A stretch of DNA of 64,000 nt from Rutidosis leptorrhynchoides (Eukaryota; Streptophyta; Magnoliopsida; Asterales; Asteraceae), in NCBI RefSeq assembly GCF_046630445.1, contig NC_092335.1:545360001-545424000 (forward strand), given 5' to 3'. The notes under the pieces are model-generated. The model saw only the letters and a list, made by a program, of their open reading frames with translations. It had not been told where the DNA came from and searched no databases. Both the position numbers and the translations under genes were made by a program. This document shows positions 12,183-23,845 of the stretch, in pieces (the stretch's first letter is position 1; each line of letters begins with the position of its first letter).

Positions 12183-14309
12183 AATATTCCCACACTTGAG
12201 TGTTGCTTGTCCTCAAGCAATATAGTCTTGAAATACTAGAATCACCTCTTTATTCTTCACACTTTGTACATCAGTGATTTCTATACGGCGGTATAAACAA
12301 TGGTAGTAACGATGTGGTTTACAGTCCCACATGACTATAAAATTTAGATCCTTTAAGGAAATTGGATCTTTATGAAAACATTTGATCTTTTGAAAATTAA
12401 ATCGAGTTTTTTTACCCTAGATAAGTTTTCCGGAATAACCCTTCACCGGTGTTTGCAAATTGTTTTTGTGGGTTTGGTGGGTTTCAGATTTGAAAATTTT
12501 AGCTCAAAACTTGTGGTTTTGTGTCACCCACTTGCTAACCTTGTATTGGGAAAGCAACACGTCCAGTATACTTGCTCCGTATATTACCTTTCGGTAAACT
12601 ACCGTCCAGTTGTAAAGGAAAGCGTTGAACAAGCAACTGTTAAGGCAATTTCCCCTGACATTCTTTTAATTATGGTGTATAACGTATCGGATGCAATTAC
12701 TATCCTTTGTAGGAGCAATAGTAAAGCTCACCCTTATAATTTTTCGGTCTGGCACAAGGTCCTGTCTTTGACCATGCTATGCAACCACCGTTCTTTAGAT
12801 TGACACCTGATTTGGTTCAGGCTACCTAATGAATTCCAGTTGAATTCCTAGGATTTTACGTTCAATGGTAATGAACGCATTGAAAATAGGTTTTTAGAAA
12901 ACAAATCGGTTTGTAATTTTGATCAAAATATTTTCTCGTTCAAGCTCGAGTTTAGATATCATTGAATTCCATGAGTTTGTAATTCTCAATCTTTAAGGTC
13001 AATCTCTAGGATTGAGTAATATCAGTCTTAAAAGCTGATTTTTGATCTTTAAGGAGATTATCCTTTCTGGGGGTCTGATTCATTAGTCTTATCAAGCTAA
13101 TTTGCACGGCGTCCTCTCCATTTTACAAGACAGATCCTCTCATGGTTAGGATAAGTCTGACCACTTGGCGACCCTGTTTTATCCTGAGGTCCGTGGATTT
13201 CCTGCTGATTTTAGAGATGACTTTTCTAGATTTTTCATCAACCTACAGCTGGTCTGGACGACAACTTCATGACCTAAATCAAGAAGCGCGTTTCTTTTTC
13301 GGAAGACTTTACTTCCTTTTAATGATGGAATTGATTCATCGTGTAGATCCATCTTTCTTACAGTAACTCGGGTAAAACTGTTTAGTTTAGTTCAAAGCAA
13401 AAGTATCTTCAATTATTTGTTACAGAAATATGTGACATATGTTTAAAATAACTTGATAAATTTTCCCACACTTGGCTTTTATTTTCTTTTATTTGCCTTT
13501 TTATTATCCTCTATTCCATTTTAAATGAATTCTAACATTTTGGTTTGATTCTCAATATATGTCCTTTCCGAGGTAACAATAATTTCGGTGTTAACACCTA
13601 GTTTTATCGTTCATAAATATGTATAAACATGATTTTGAGTTCATTTAATTGAAACTTTTGAAAAATTTTACTAGAATTGGGTAGTCAGTATATAAGACTA
13701 GGGCTGTTCTTTATTATCAAAGAGCACTAGATTCTAATACAACTACTGCGTTACTAGTATTTTTAATGGTAACCAAGTGTATAAGTTAAAAATTTTAAAA
13801 ATCCGAAAGAATTTAACCCCTTCCCACACTTAAGATCTTGCAATGCCCTCATTTGCAAGAAATCAATAATAATTTAAATTATTGAGGGTGATTAGCGTAG
13901 AAAAATGATTAAATTTTACCAAAGTTTCCAAACATATTGGCGTTTGTTTGCTGAATGATAAATGGTGCACATCATTTGTTCATTCTGTCTTGTTGTTACA
14001 TCACATTTATTTTTCATCTTGTCGTCAAAATTAGTAGCTTTTGCTGAACTTAATGCCAGTCTTTGAAAATGCGCTGTTTTATCCTGTTTTGTACAATCGA
14101 CAATATACATACATACAAATATAAACATGCATGGCAATTTGAAATGGGACTTAATATCCCACTTTCAAATCCTAAAGGTAAAATATTAGTACACAATAAT
14201 AATAAAAATGATAAAAATTACATAAATATATCCAATAACATAAGTTTAAACATGAATAATTAAAAAGAAAAATATATAAAAATCATAAAAATAACCAAAT
14301 GGAACTAAA
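12183..14309 (-). other. Athila 3' non-coding region
   Basis: Lies between the env-position ORF and the 3' LTR. The minus strand ends in a purine-rich tract (from ctcaagtgtgggaatatt) abutting the LTR, a plausible plus-strand primer. Plus-strand frames at 12372-12803 and 13142-13366 are antisense to the element, lack recognisable domains and are not called. Confidence 0.65.
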
Positions 14310-16508
14310 TCAGTCTGGATAGGGGTTCCAGTTCATCTCGTCAGGTGGGTTCCATTGTTGGTTATAGGTGTCCTGATAGGCTTGGTCATAGTCATACCAG
14401 TTAAGGGGTGGTCGGATGTCGGGGCTGTGTGGTGGAAAATGAGCAGGTCGAGTAGGCACGTAATTATTTGGTACCTGATATGATAGCTGGCTCATGATTT
14501 GGTGCTGATGAACTAACCAGCTATCGTGTTGGCGTCACCTATAATCCTCGTATACTCGCTCGGAGTTCCACTGCTCGTACATACTATGTCTGGCCGCGCT
14601 CGTCATTGATTCCTCATCTATACGAACGTGCACGTAAAGAATAGCATCTCGAATGACATCCCTGATGTCTTCCGCTTCCTCCATTTTTTCGTCTGAACCC
14701 CTTTCTACCTGTGGATGATTACCTTCATAGGGAAGTGACTGGTTGCGTCTACTCTTCAATACCTTAGCACCTACATAAACCCACAATCCTATGGTCTCAT
14801 CCTGTTCTCTACAAAGCTGTAATGGACCCCCTCAGTTCCTATCAACACCTAAATACTCTCCAATGAGAGTAACAAAAATACCTCCTCCTATTATACTTCC
14901 TTCCTGCATTCCTTCGACCATTTTAGATAAATAAAAACCAACACAGTAAGGGATATTAACAAAGCTTCTCGGGTCCCGAATACACTTTAGGTAGAATAAA
15001 TCATGTAAGGTCAGTTTCTCCTTATTGTGACCTCTCTGTGTAATCGAGTTAGCCAAAAATCTATGAATCACACGAAGCTCAGCTTTGTTAATATGTAAGT
15101 AGGAGTATTTCCCTCCTAGTGTAAAAACATTATAGTTTGAAATGCGCCTCCAAACGGCGTCAGCGTCAAAGTTCCTATCTACCCTTTCACCCCGATAAAT
15201 CAAACTCATACAATCGGGTAGTAGCAATTCACTAGGAGTGTAAATCTATAATGCCCTGGCCATGTCCATCATGGACATTTTGTACATCCTACCGCCAAGG
15301 ATAAATCTAAGAAAACTTCTATCATCTAACCTATCTACATCTACATTTAACGCTATAGTACTCATCAGCTCAACACACCATTCCTTATATACAGGTCCAC
15401 GAATGGTGAAAAGACGTATCCAATCTGTAAAAGAAGAACTGCCATACCTTTGTACCAAATGCTGTATAACACGGTCAGCTAGATGGACCGTTTCCAAAGG
15501 ATTCCAATCAATTACCCTTGGCACCTCTACCTCTTTTGTTACCAATCTAAATTTATTACTTTGATATGCCGGGTAATCTCTCCATCGTCTGTCGAATCTC
15601 AAATTAGGATGCAATGTGTGTTCCGGAATTGTTGGGTATTCGACAGGTGGATGTGGGGGAAATACTGTGAATTCATTAGGTAACTGTAGCGGATCATAAT
15701 AGGGTACGTGCTGTTCAGGCTGATGTTGTGGTTCCTGTTGTGGTTGTTGTTCACGTTCATATTGCATTTCTGGTTCTGGTTCTGGAGCTGGAGCAGGCTG
15801 TCTAGATGATGATGCTCCTGAACCTCCCGTATTGGCTTTCTGCAAAACACATTAAATACAAACTTTGTGCATCTAAATATGCATTAGTGTTAGCAAAATA
15901 ACAACTTAAAACAATCACAAAAACATGTTAAATCAAACTTAAACTTATACATATTTTCACAATTTTTCACAATTCTACACTTTTTCAAATGAGCACATAT
16001 GAAAATGTATACAAAGTTCATAAGCATTTAACTCAAATAACATGTCAAAATAGTCATTACTAACAATTAAACAAGTCTCAAATGGCAAATATATCAAATT
16101 AATCAAGTTCATGAATTTTGGACTTAAAAAGTCCACTTTAATCTCCAAAAATCATGTTTAGGATCAATGTTTGGATCATTTAACTACCTAAACATGTTAC
16201 ATTACTCAATTTAGCAATAATTCTTGACAAAAATCGGCCATAACCTGTTTATATTAAAAAGCCCCAAATTGCTCAAGAACACAAACCCTAGATTTCTAAA
16301 AATTTTGAAGTTTTTGGCTTCAAATCATGTTAAATAGCATCAATCTAGGTTATACATGCATAAAATACTAACAATTTAACACTAATTGCACTAGAAATTA
16401 ACAAAATTGCATTAGGTAAAATATTGGTAATTATCACAAAAACTAGGAATTTATAGAGTTTAAGGGTGTAATTTTTACCTTTTTGCTGAAGAATGAGAAT
16501 TTAGGCAT
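14310..16508 (-). pseudogene. Athila env-position ORF (ATHILA ORF-1-like), spliced, with three stops
   Basis: Exon 2 (15839-14310, 510 codons) is one frame with in-frame stops ending at 15246, 14832 and 14535. Its N-terminus is rich in Pro, Glu and Gln (repeats of PEPEPE/QQPQQEPQHQ), followed by a folded-looking region with RFILGGRMYKMSMMDMARAL. That resembles the 'F-LGG-...-MS...-RAL' block of the ATHILA ORF-1 family (Pfam PF03078, from memory). The frame opens directly after TTTTGCAG (acceptor, AG at 15841-15840) without an ATG. Upstream, ATG at 16508 starts ten codons (MPKFSFFSKK) ending at AAG|GTAAAA (intron from 16478). Splicing out 639 nt joins the two in phase 0. A palindrome pair sits 140 bp upstream of the ATG. 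Function unknown; I see no clear signal peptide or transmembrane segment, so 'env' is only positional. Confidence 0.68.
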
Positions 16509-16650
16509 GATTAGAGCAAGAAAAATGACGAATTACGGTGGAAAAATGATGAAATTTGGTGAGATTTTGAGAGAATTTCGGGTATGTATGTGTGTTTTTG
16601 TGGAGAAGACAGAACTGCTGCCTTTTTGAACCTGGCCTAATTTTTGCCTC

Positions 16651-16696
16651 CATGCGATCGCATGGAGGTATAGTTTGAATCCCATGCGATCGCATG
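16651..16696 (-). promoter_or_regulatory. Internal palindrome pair upstream of the env-position ORF
   Basis: CATGCGATCGCATG at 16683-16696 and 16651-16664, again 32 bp start-to-start. Arms extend to 18 and 22 bp, and the flanking bases differ from the LTR copies but still pair. On the minus strand it is followed by a leader-like CT/CA-rich stretch (16620-16520), the ATG at 16508 and a splice donor. No good TATA box is evident here. I infer a second promoter for the downstream ORF. Confidence 0.55.
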
Positions 16697-17654
16697 GGTG
16701 TCCGGCTACAGTACTTTCAGCTTTTTTTTTTTTTAATAATAAAACCTTATACTTAATAAAACATAAAATTAATAAAATTTTAAAAATTTGTTTCTTTTTA
16801 GGATGAGGGCGTTTCGGATCGTTGTCCTAGTCTGTCCCTCGACAAAATTTTAAAATTTGTCAATTCAAAGCGCGGTTTTAAAAGTAAAGATTTTTGGGTT
16901 TTTTTAATGTTTTTGACATACTTTAATTCAATAAGATTAAAAATAATGATAATAAAAGTTATCGTCCCGCCCTCGGGTAAAGCAATTTCGGTTCAACGAC
17001 TTAATCTTCAACTCACGACGAATTTTAAAAATCATATTTTTTAACTTAATGAGATAAAGTAAATTTTTGTTTTTAAATTCACACCAAACTTAAATTTAAA
17101 ATGCATAAAATTAAAAATTCATATTTTAAAAATTAAAAATTTACACCAAACTTATATTATATTTTTGTTTTTATACATACAAACTTATATTAAAAATATT
17201 AAAATTTTCAAATATTTACAATTTTAAAGAAGTATTAATTTTAACAAGTTTATAATATTATTTTAGTATTAATTTTAAAAACAAAGTAAAAATAAAATTA
17301 AAAATCTTTTTGGTCTTTTATCCCACTTTAATCAATCAAATATTAACAAAAACATACGCCCCTCTTTTCGGTAAGTAATTTCGGTTCCATGACCTAATTG
17401 AACTCATGACGAATTTTTGAAATATTTTGGGTTGATTGATTAAAGATATTTATACCTTAAGAATAAACGTTAAATTTCGCAGTGATGTAATAAATTTTTG
17501 TATGATATCAATAATTTCGGTCGCAAGACCTAATTTTATCGAATATCAATTTAATACTTTATAGCGAACAAATTAGCGTTTATTTTCAAAAGGTTAAAAA
17601 TAAAAATAAAAATAAAAATGAAAACTGTACAAACTTACCTGTGAAATATATTTC
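16697..17654 (-). other. Athila intergenic region between accessory ORF and internal promoter
   Basis: AT-rich, with no gene seen. A perfect-consensus splice donor CAG|GTAAGT (minus, GT at 17638-17637) lies 16 nt past the accessory ORF stop. It could splice to the acceptor at 15840, offering a second route to the env-position ORF. Repeated phrases such as 'ggtcgcaagacctaattt' and 'gacgaattttaaaa' occur at 16985-17550. Confidence 0.5.
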
Positions 17655-18071
17655 TTAGTGATATGCTCTAGCCCACTCATAAGATAGTCGGACTAATTGA
17701 TTTTCCATGGCTACATAGGCGTAACCTCGAGCATTTAATGTTTTTTCTTCTAAACAAATGAACGGTCCATCTCTGCATAAAGTAACAAATTCGGTGTTTG
17801 AATAAGTTTGATTATTTGAACATTTACCTTTGTGTGACCATTTTCCGCATTTGTGACATCTTTCAAGGTGCCGTGCTCTTCTTTTCGCTGCGAATTTTGA
17901 TTTTCCTTTACCAAATTGTAACTTATTATCTTCGCATCTGGATTCTTTTCTTACTCCGTCCAATTTACCTCTGATTAATGATACGATTTCACTTAGAAGT
18001 GTGTTATTATTACGTTTAGTGATCAAAGCGTGTAGCATTAGACCATGGTTCAGTTCACAGGAAGTCTTCAT
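17655..18071 (-). CDS. Athila accessory ORF: 138-aa zinc-knuckle, basic protein
   Basis: The longest undamaged frame in the element: ATG at 18071, stop at 17655. A strongly basic segment (residues 55-71, KGKSKFAAKRRARHLER) precedes a knuckle CHKCGKWSHKGKC (C72, C75, H80, C84; CX2CX4HX3C, one residue short of the canonical Gag knuckle). The N-terminal 40 residues look helical, and the C-terminus is rich in aromatic residues. It sits 172 bp after the integrase stop, same strand, before the env-position ORF. Basic plus knuckle suggests nucleic-acid binding; the function is unknown. It is intact while gag-pol is heavily broken, which is notable but could be chance for a 414-nt target. Confidence 0.6.
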   Translation of the reverse strand: MKTSCELNHGLMLHALITKRNNNTLLSEIVSLIRGKLDGVRKESRCEDNKLQFGKGKSKFAAKRRARHLERCHKCGKWSHKGKCSNNQTYSNTEFVTLCRDGPFICLEEKTLNARGYAYVAMENQLVRLSYEWARAYH

Positions 18072-18243
18072 TTCGTAAAAACCTAAAAAAAATAAAAATT
18101 CAGAATGGGGGGAGAAGACTAGTTCTTTAGGGTCTGCTAGGGAATGACCATTCGGGTTCCATTTTCGAGAACTACACGAAAACAGAAAATCTAACTCTAA
18201 CAGAAATACATATTATCCTTTAAAGACTTGATTCTCCCCACAC

Positions 18244-19713
18244 TTAGTTAGCTGTGGTATCGAAATTGTGATTAACTTCGTTGTCGACTTCCATCGGACT
18301 ATCTATGTAGTGTTTAACTCTGTGACCATTAACTTTAATTTCAATCTCATTTGAATTTATTAATTCTATTGTTCCGTATGGGAAAACTCTTTTGACTATG
18401 AATGGTCCAGACCATCTTGATTTCAATTTTCCAGGAAATAACTTGAATCGTGAATTGAAAAGAAGAACTCTGTCTCCTTCTTTAAATTCTTTTGAACTTC
18501 TGATTCTTTTATCATGCCATTTCTTCGTTCTTTCTTTATTGATTAACGAATTTTCGTATGCTTCATGTCTTAATTCTTCTAATTCGTTTAATTGACTTAA
18601 CCGTAGACGTCCAGCTTCATGTAAATCAAGATTACATGTCTTCAAAGCCCAAAATACTTTGTGTTCAATTTCTACTGGAAGATGACATGCTTTTCCATAA
18701 ACGAGTCTAAAAGGTGTGGTTCCAATTAGAGTTTTGTAGGCTGTTCTAAAAGCCCAAAGTGCATCCTCCAATTTAATGGACCATTCCTTCGGATTTGATC
18801 CTACGGTATTCTCTAGAATACGTTTTAAAGCTCGATTGGTATTTTCAACTTGTCCACTTGTTTGTGGATGATATGCAGTGGAGATTTTATGAGTTACTCC
18901 ATATCTTTTAAGAACTTTCTCAAGTTGATTGTTACAGAAATGAGTTCCCCGATCACTTATTAAAGCTTTCGGTGCTCCAAACCTTGCAAAAAGACGTTTT
19001 AAAAAGTTGACTACAACTCGTGCATCGTTAGTTGGGAGAGCTTGTGCTTCCGCCTATTTAGATACATAATCAATGGCTACAAGAATATATAGATTATTAT
19101 AAGATTTTAGAAATGGACCCATAAAGTCAATACCCCAAATGTCAAATACTTCACATACTTGAATGACATTTTGTGGCATTTCATCACGTTGACTTATTTT
19201 GTCGGCCCTTTGACAAGCATCACAGGATTTGCAAAGAAGGTGTGCGTCTTTGTAAATTGTAGGCCAATAGAATCCAGCATCATAAACTTTTCTTGCTATT
19301 AGTTGAGGCTCATAATGCCCTCCTGTTGGTCCTGTGTGACAATGGTTTAAGATTTTACTAGCTTCATCTCCGAATACACATCGGCGTATTATTCCATCTG
19401 GACAACTTTTAAACAAATGTGGATCTTCCCAGAAATAGTGTTTTATATCACTGAAGAATTTCTTTCGTTTTTGGTACGATAATCCTTTTTCAAGGAATCC
19501 ACATACTAAGTAGTTTTCATAGTCTGCAAACCATAGAATTTCATTATAATCTATCTTCAATAGATATTCATCAGGAAAGTTGTCTTGTATGGCCGATTCA
19601 TTTAGAACTTCTAATTCAGGATTTTCAAGACGAGAAAGATGATCAGCGGCGAGATTTTCTGCTCCTCTTTTATCTCGGATTTCAATATCGAATTCTTGTA
19701 AGAGTAAGATCTA
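18244..19713 (-). pseudogene. pol: Athila integrase (broken by stops)
   Basis: Frame shared with RT and RNase H. The N-terminal zinc-binding region (about 19230-19345 read on minus: [10 protein letters not shown] ... CKSCDAC) is followed by the catalytic core with GIDFMGPF (first Asp), LISDRGTHF (second Asp) and TSGQVENTNR (Glu). The C-terminal part has KWHDKRI, EGDRVLLFNSRFKLFPGKL and RWSGPFIV, a GPY/F-type module ending at 18244. No chromodomain, as expected for Athila. In-frame stops lie at 19713-19711 and 19056-19054; the second sits where related integrases have Trp. Confidence 0.9.
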
Positions 19714-20244
19714 ACAGATTAATCTTGGTTTGGAATCTTGTTTCGAAAATAGGTATCTAAGAGCAGAATGGTCGGTATAGACCACCGTTTTTGCTAGAAC
19801 GAGATATGATCTAAATTTGTCAAAAGCAAAGACAATAGCAAGGAGTTCTTTTTAAGTAGTTGTGTAATTTGTTTGTGCTCCTTGTACCATCTTACTAGCA
19901 TAATATATAGGTTGAAATCGTTTTTCAATCCTTTGTCCTAAAACGGCTCCCATTGCAAAATCACTTGCATCGCACATAAGTTCAAACGGTAGATTCCAAT
20001 TTGGTGTTATCATGATCGGCGCATTAGTGAGTTTCTCTTTAAGAATATTAAAAGATTTGATACATTCCTCTGAAAAGATGAATGGAGCATCCTTTTCTAG
20101 GAGTTTATTCAAAGGAGTGGCAATTTTAGAAAAATCTTTTATAAAACGTCGGTAAAAACCGGCATGCCCTAGAAAACTCCTAACTCCTCTAACATTGGTG
20201 GGATGTAGAAGTTTAGCAATTACATCTACTTTAGCTCTATCCAC
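19714..20244 (-). pseudogene. pol: Athila RNase H domain (broken)
   Basis: Contains the RT connection (HAGFYRRFIKDFSKIATPL) and the RNase H core starting at FELMCDASDFAMGAVLGQR, then TDHSALRYL. Stop at 19854-19852 just before [17 protein letters not shown]. It continues in frame from the RT stop at 20268-20266. Confidence 0.9.
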
Positions 20245-20265
20245 TTCAATTCCTTCCTTTGAGAT

Positions 20266-21345
20266 TTAATGATCAAGAACGATGCCTTCTTTAACCATGA
20301 AATGACATTTCTCCCAATTAAGTACTAGATTTGATTGTTCGTATCTAATAAGCATTCGTTCCAGATTAACTAGACATGTTTCAAATGTATCACCGAAGAC
20401 TAAAAAGTCATCCATGAAAACTTCCATGCATTCTTCTATCATGTCGTGAAAAATCGCCATCATGCACCTTTGAAAGGTTGCAGGGGCGTTGCAAAGTCCA
20501 AATGGCATGCGTTTGTAAGTAAAAGTACCATAAGGGCACGTGAACGTGGTTTTCTCTTGGTCCTCGGGTGCTATTGGAATTTGAAAATATCCGGAAAAAC
20601 CATCTAGAAAACAATAGTAACTGTTTCCGGCTAACCTTTCCAACATTTGATCAATGAAAGGTAAGGGAAAGTGATCTTTTCTGGTGGCGTCATTTAATTT
20701 TCTATAATCAATACACACACGCCATCCTGTTACAGTCCTAGTAGGAATAAGCTCATTTTTCTCATTTGTAATGACAGTCATGCCACCTTTCTTAGGTACG
20801 CATTGAACTGGGCTTACCCATGGACTATCAAAGATTAGATAAATTAAACCTGCATCTAGCAGTTTAATAATTTCTTTCTTAACAACATCTTACATATTAG
20901 GATTTAGTCTTCGTTGGCATTGCACATACATTTTATGACCTTCTTCCATAAGGATTTTATGTGTGCAATACGAAGGACTTATTCCTTTAATATCATGGAT
21001 CTTCCATGCAATAGCTGGTTTATGAGCTTTTAACACAGAAATGAGTTGTGATTTCTCATTTTCAGTAAGAGAAGACGATATTATTACAGGTAATTCAGAT
21101 TCACCATGTAAATAAGCGTATTCCAAATGGTTTGGAAGTGGCTTTAACTCTAATGTCGGTGGTTTTTCTATCGATGATTTATATCGATATCTGTCTTCTT
21201 CTTTTAGCATTTGAATTTCTTCTGTTGTTGGTTCATATCTATTAGCTATTAGTGTAGCTAACATTTCAGTTTCATCAATTGGTTCAGTTCCTTCTCCTAA
21301 AGAACATTCTCCTGTTCCTTGTAATTCTGGAAATTCTTCTAACAA
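20266..21345 (-). pseudogene. pol: Athila reverse transcriptase (broken)
   Basis: One frame from the linker (ELPVIISSSLTENEKSQL ... HKPAIAWKI) through WVSPVQCVPKKGG, DYRKLN, HFPLPFIDQML, CFLDGFSGYFQI, TCPYGTFTYKRMPFGL to the catalytic FMDDFLVF (the YxDD-equivalent box). Stops at 20892-20890 and 20268-20266. The first Asp of the active site is within FLDGFSG. All expected RT blocks are present in order, so this is a full-length domain damaged by point changes. Confidence 0.93.
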
Positions 21346-21402
21346 TTCTGCATGTGAATCTATAGTTTGAATATAATAGCATGTATCATCTGCAGATTGC
21401 GG

Positions 21403-21879
21403 TTATTGCATTGCTCTATCAACTGAAAAGGTAACACTCTCGTCCTCTATACTTAGGGTCAGTTTCTTACCAAACACGTCTATCATTGCTTTAGCCGTGT
21501 TTAAGAATGGTCTTCCTAATATGAGAGGAACTTGAGAATATTCTTCCATGTCCAGAACAACAAAATCTACTAGAAATACTAAAGTACCAACTTTAACTAG
21601 CATGTTCTCCATTATCCCTCTAATATATTTTATTGATCGATCGGCTAGTTGTATGCTTATTCTTGTTGGTTTCAATTCTCCAAGGTCTAGTTTAGCGTAT
21701 AGTAAATACGGCATTAAATTTATACTAGCACCTAAGTCTGCCAATGCTTCTATTGAACTAAGACTACCCAGAAAACTTGGAATTGTGAAACTTCCTGGAT
21801 CAGATAATTTTTCTGGTATCTTATTCAACAGCACTGCTGAACAATTAGCATTCATAGTAACGGCCGAGAGTTCTTCCAT
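21403..21879 (-). pseudogene. pol: Athila aspartic protease
   Basis: Active-site block ALADLGASINLMPY (DLGAS, the DSG/DTG equivalent) followed by IRGIMENMLVKV and PLILGRPFL, the usual second structural motif. A one-base frameshift near 21881, in an A-run, separates it from the gag frame. A stop ends it at 21405-21403, after which the same frame continues into the RT linker. Confidence 0.9.
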
Positions 21880-23845
21880 TTTTCTTTCTATTTGAGATTA
21901 GATCTTTCAGAAATTTAGCATATCTAGGCATTCCTGAAATCACATCAATGAAAGGAAGATTGACATTTATTTGTTTAAACATATCCAAGAATTTGGATTG
22001 CTCGGCTTCAAGTTTCTCTTTTTTCATTTTACTCGGGTAAGGAAGTGGTGGTTGGTATGGTTTAACATAAGGTTTGGCCTTAACTGTGTTATCTTCATTA
22101 ACCTTTTCAACTACCGGTTCTTTTTCCTTATCTTGTTCAGGTTGTGGTTCTTGTGGAGTAGGAATAGCTTCATCAGAAGTTACAGGTATTTCAGGTGGTT
22201 TAAGTGTAATACCACTTCTTGTGGTAATGGCTTTAGCTGTTTCATTCCGGGGGTTAGCATTTGTATCACTAGGTAGACTTCCCGGTTTTCTTTCACCTAT
22301 TAACCTTGCTAGGTTACTTACATCTTGTTCCAAATTTTGAATAGAAGCTTGTTGATTTCTAAATGCTTGAGCATTTTATTCATTGGTTTGTTTTTGAGAT
22401 GTGAAAAACTGTGTTTGAGTTTCAACTAGCTTCGTCATCATATCTTCTAAATTCAGCTTTTTATCATCGGTTTGTGGTGGTTTGTTTTGAAAATTAGGTC
22501 TTTGCTGATTGTAAGTATTATTGGATACTTGTTGATTACTAGGACCTTGTTGATTGTTGTATGGAATATTTCGGTTAAAATTCTGGTTTTGATTGTAAAT
22601 TGGTCTTGGCGGTTGATAATTATTCTGATAATTATTTCCAGGCCTTTGGTTTATGTATGAAATATTCTCTCTTTGTTCCATTGTTAGTTCAATACTGAGA
22701 CAATCTTTTGTCAAATGTGGTCCTCCACACTGCTCACAACTAATTCGTATTGAGTGTATATCCTTAGTCATCTTTTCCATTCATCTCTCGACAGCATCTA
22801 TCTTTGCGAAAATGGAATCTAAGTCATGGCTAGAATCGGCTCTATCTGCTTTAGATGATCTAACGATATCTTTTTCTTGGTGCCACTCATGTGAGTGGGA
22901 AGCAGTGTTATCAATAATTTTGTAAGCATCAGTTTCAGTTTTCTTCATAATGAAACCACCAGCTGCTATATCGATGTCTTTCCTTGTAGTGATGTCGCAT
23001 CCTTGGTAGAATATTTGTACTATTTGACAGGTGTCTAAACCATGTTGCGGACATCCTATCAATAACTTTCCAAATCTTGTCCACGCCTCATATAGAGTTT
23101 CATTTGGTTTCTGTGTGAACGTAACAATTTCTCCTTGAAGTCTTACGGCTTTAGATGCCGGAAAGAATTGTTTAAGAAATTTTTCAACTAAAACGTCCCA
23201 TGTATCGATCGCCACTTCAGGTAACGATTCTAACCAATCTTTGGCTTCTCCCTTTAAAGTCCAGGGAAATAACATGAGATATATCTGTTCATCCTCCACT
23301 TCTCGGATTTTAAATAGTGTGTAGATCCTATTAAAGGTATGAAGATGTTCATTTGGATCTTCCTTCGGCGCACCACTAAATTGGCATTGATTAGTCACCA
23401 TATGTAGAATTTGTCCTTTGATTTCATAATCTGGCGCATTAATGTCAGGATGAGTAATTGCGTGACCTTGGCCAGTGCGTTTAGCTCGCATTCGGTCTTC
23501 CATACTTAGAGGTTCCAGATTCTCCATGATTGAATTTGTTGAATCTGAATCACTAGAGGATTCTGATTTAATGGTTCGTTCCTCAACAATCTCTGTTTGA
23601 ATGATTGGTGGTTCCGGAGGAAAAATTAATGGTTCAGGATCTATGAATCATCCATGAATATTCTCCGGATTCTCAATTGTGAGGTCGGGTTCAAAAAATG
23701 GATTATCGGAAATTTGAATTGGAGTACTTGGTCGACTGGATGACGATTCTAAAGAAAAATCAACGGCGACAATATTAGCTAGATGTCTTGATCTGGTTAC
23801 AGGTGGTGAACGTACAAAAGGTGGTGAACGTCTTGCTAAGTGCAT
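21880..23845 (-). pseudogene. gag: Athila gag (broken)
   Basis: The frame starts at ATG 23845, a few bases after a TATTCAG that could be a splice acceptor. The capsid-like segment (EDPNEHLHTFNRI ... LMLFPWTLKGEAKDWLESLP ... EKFLKQFFP) is the retrotransposon-gag domain. A knuckle CEQCGGPHLTKDC (CX2CX3HX4C) lies near 22730-22690, followed by an Asn/Gln-rich region and a Pro/Glu-rich segment towards protease. Stops at 23650-23648, 22783-22781 and 22378-22376, then the frameshift at about 21881. Confidence 0.92.

Noticed and set aside
12372-13366. Plus-strand frames of 143 and 74 codons in the Athila 3' region
   Set aside because: Antisense, no recognisable motif, no second copy to test conservation; chance frames.
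15246-15845. Env-position ORF as a true viral-type envelope
   Set aside because: No signal peptide, fusion peptide or transmembrane helix seen; similarity is to ATHILA ORF-1, so the name is positional only.
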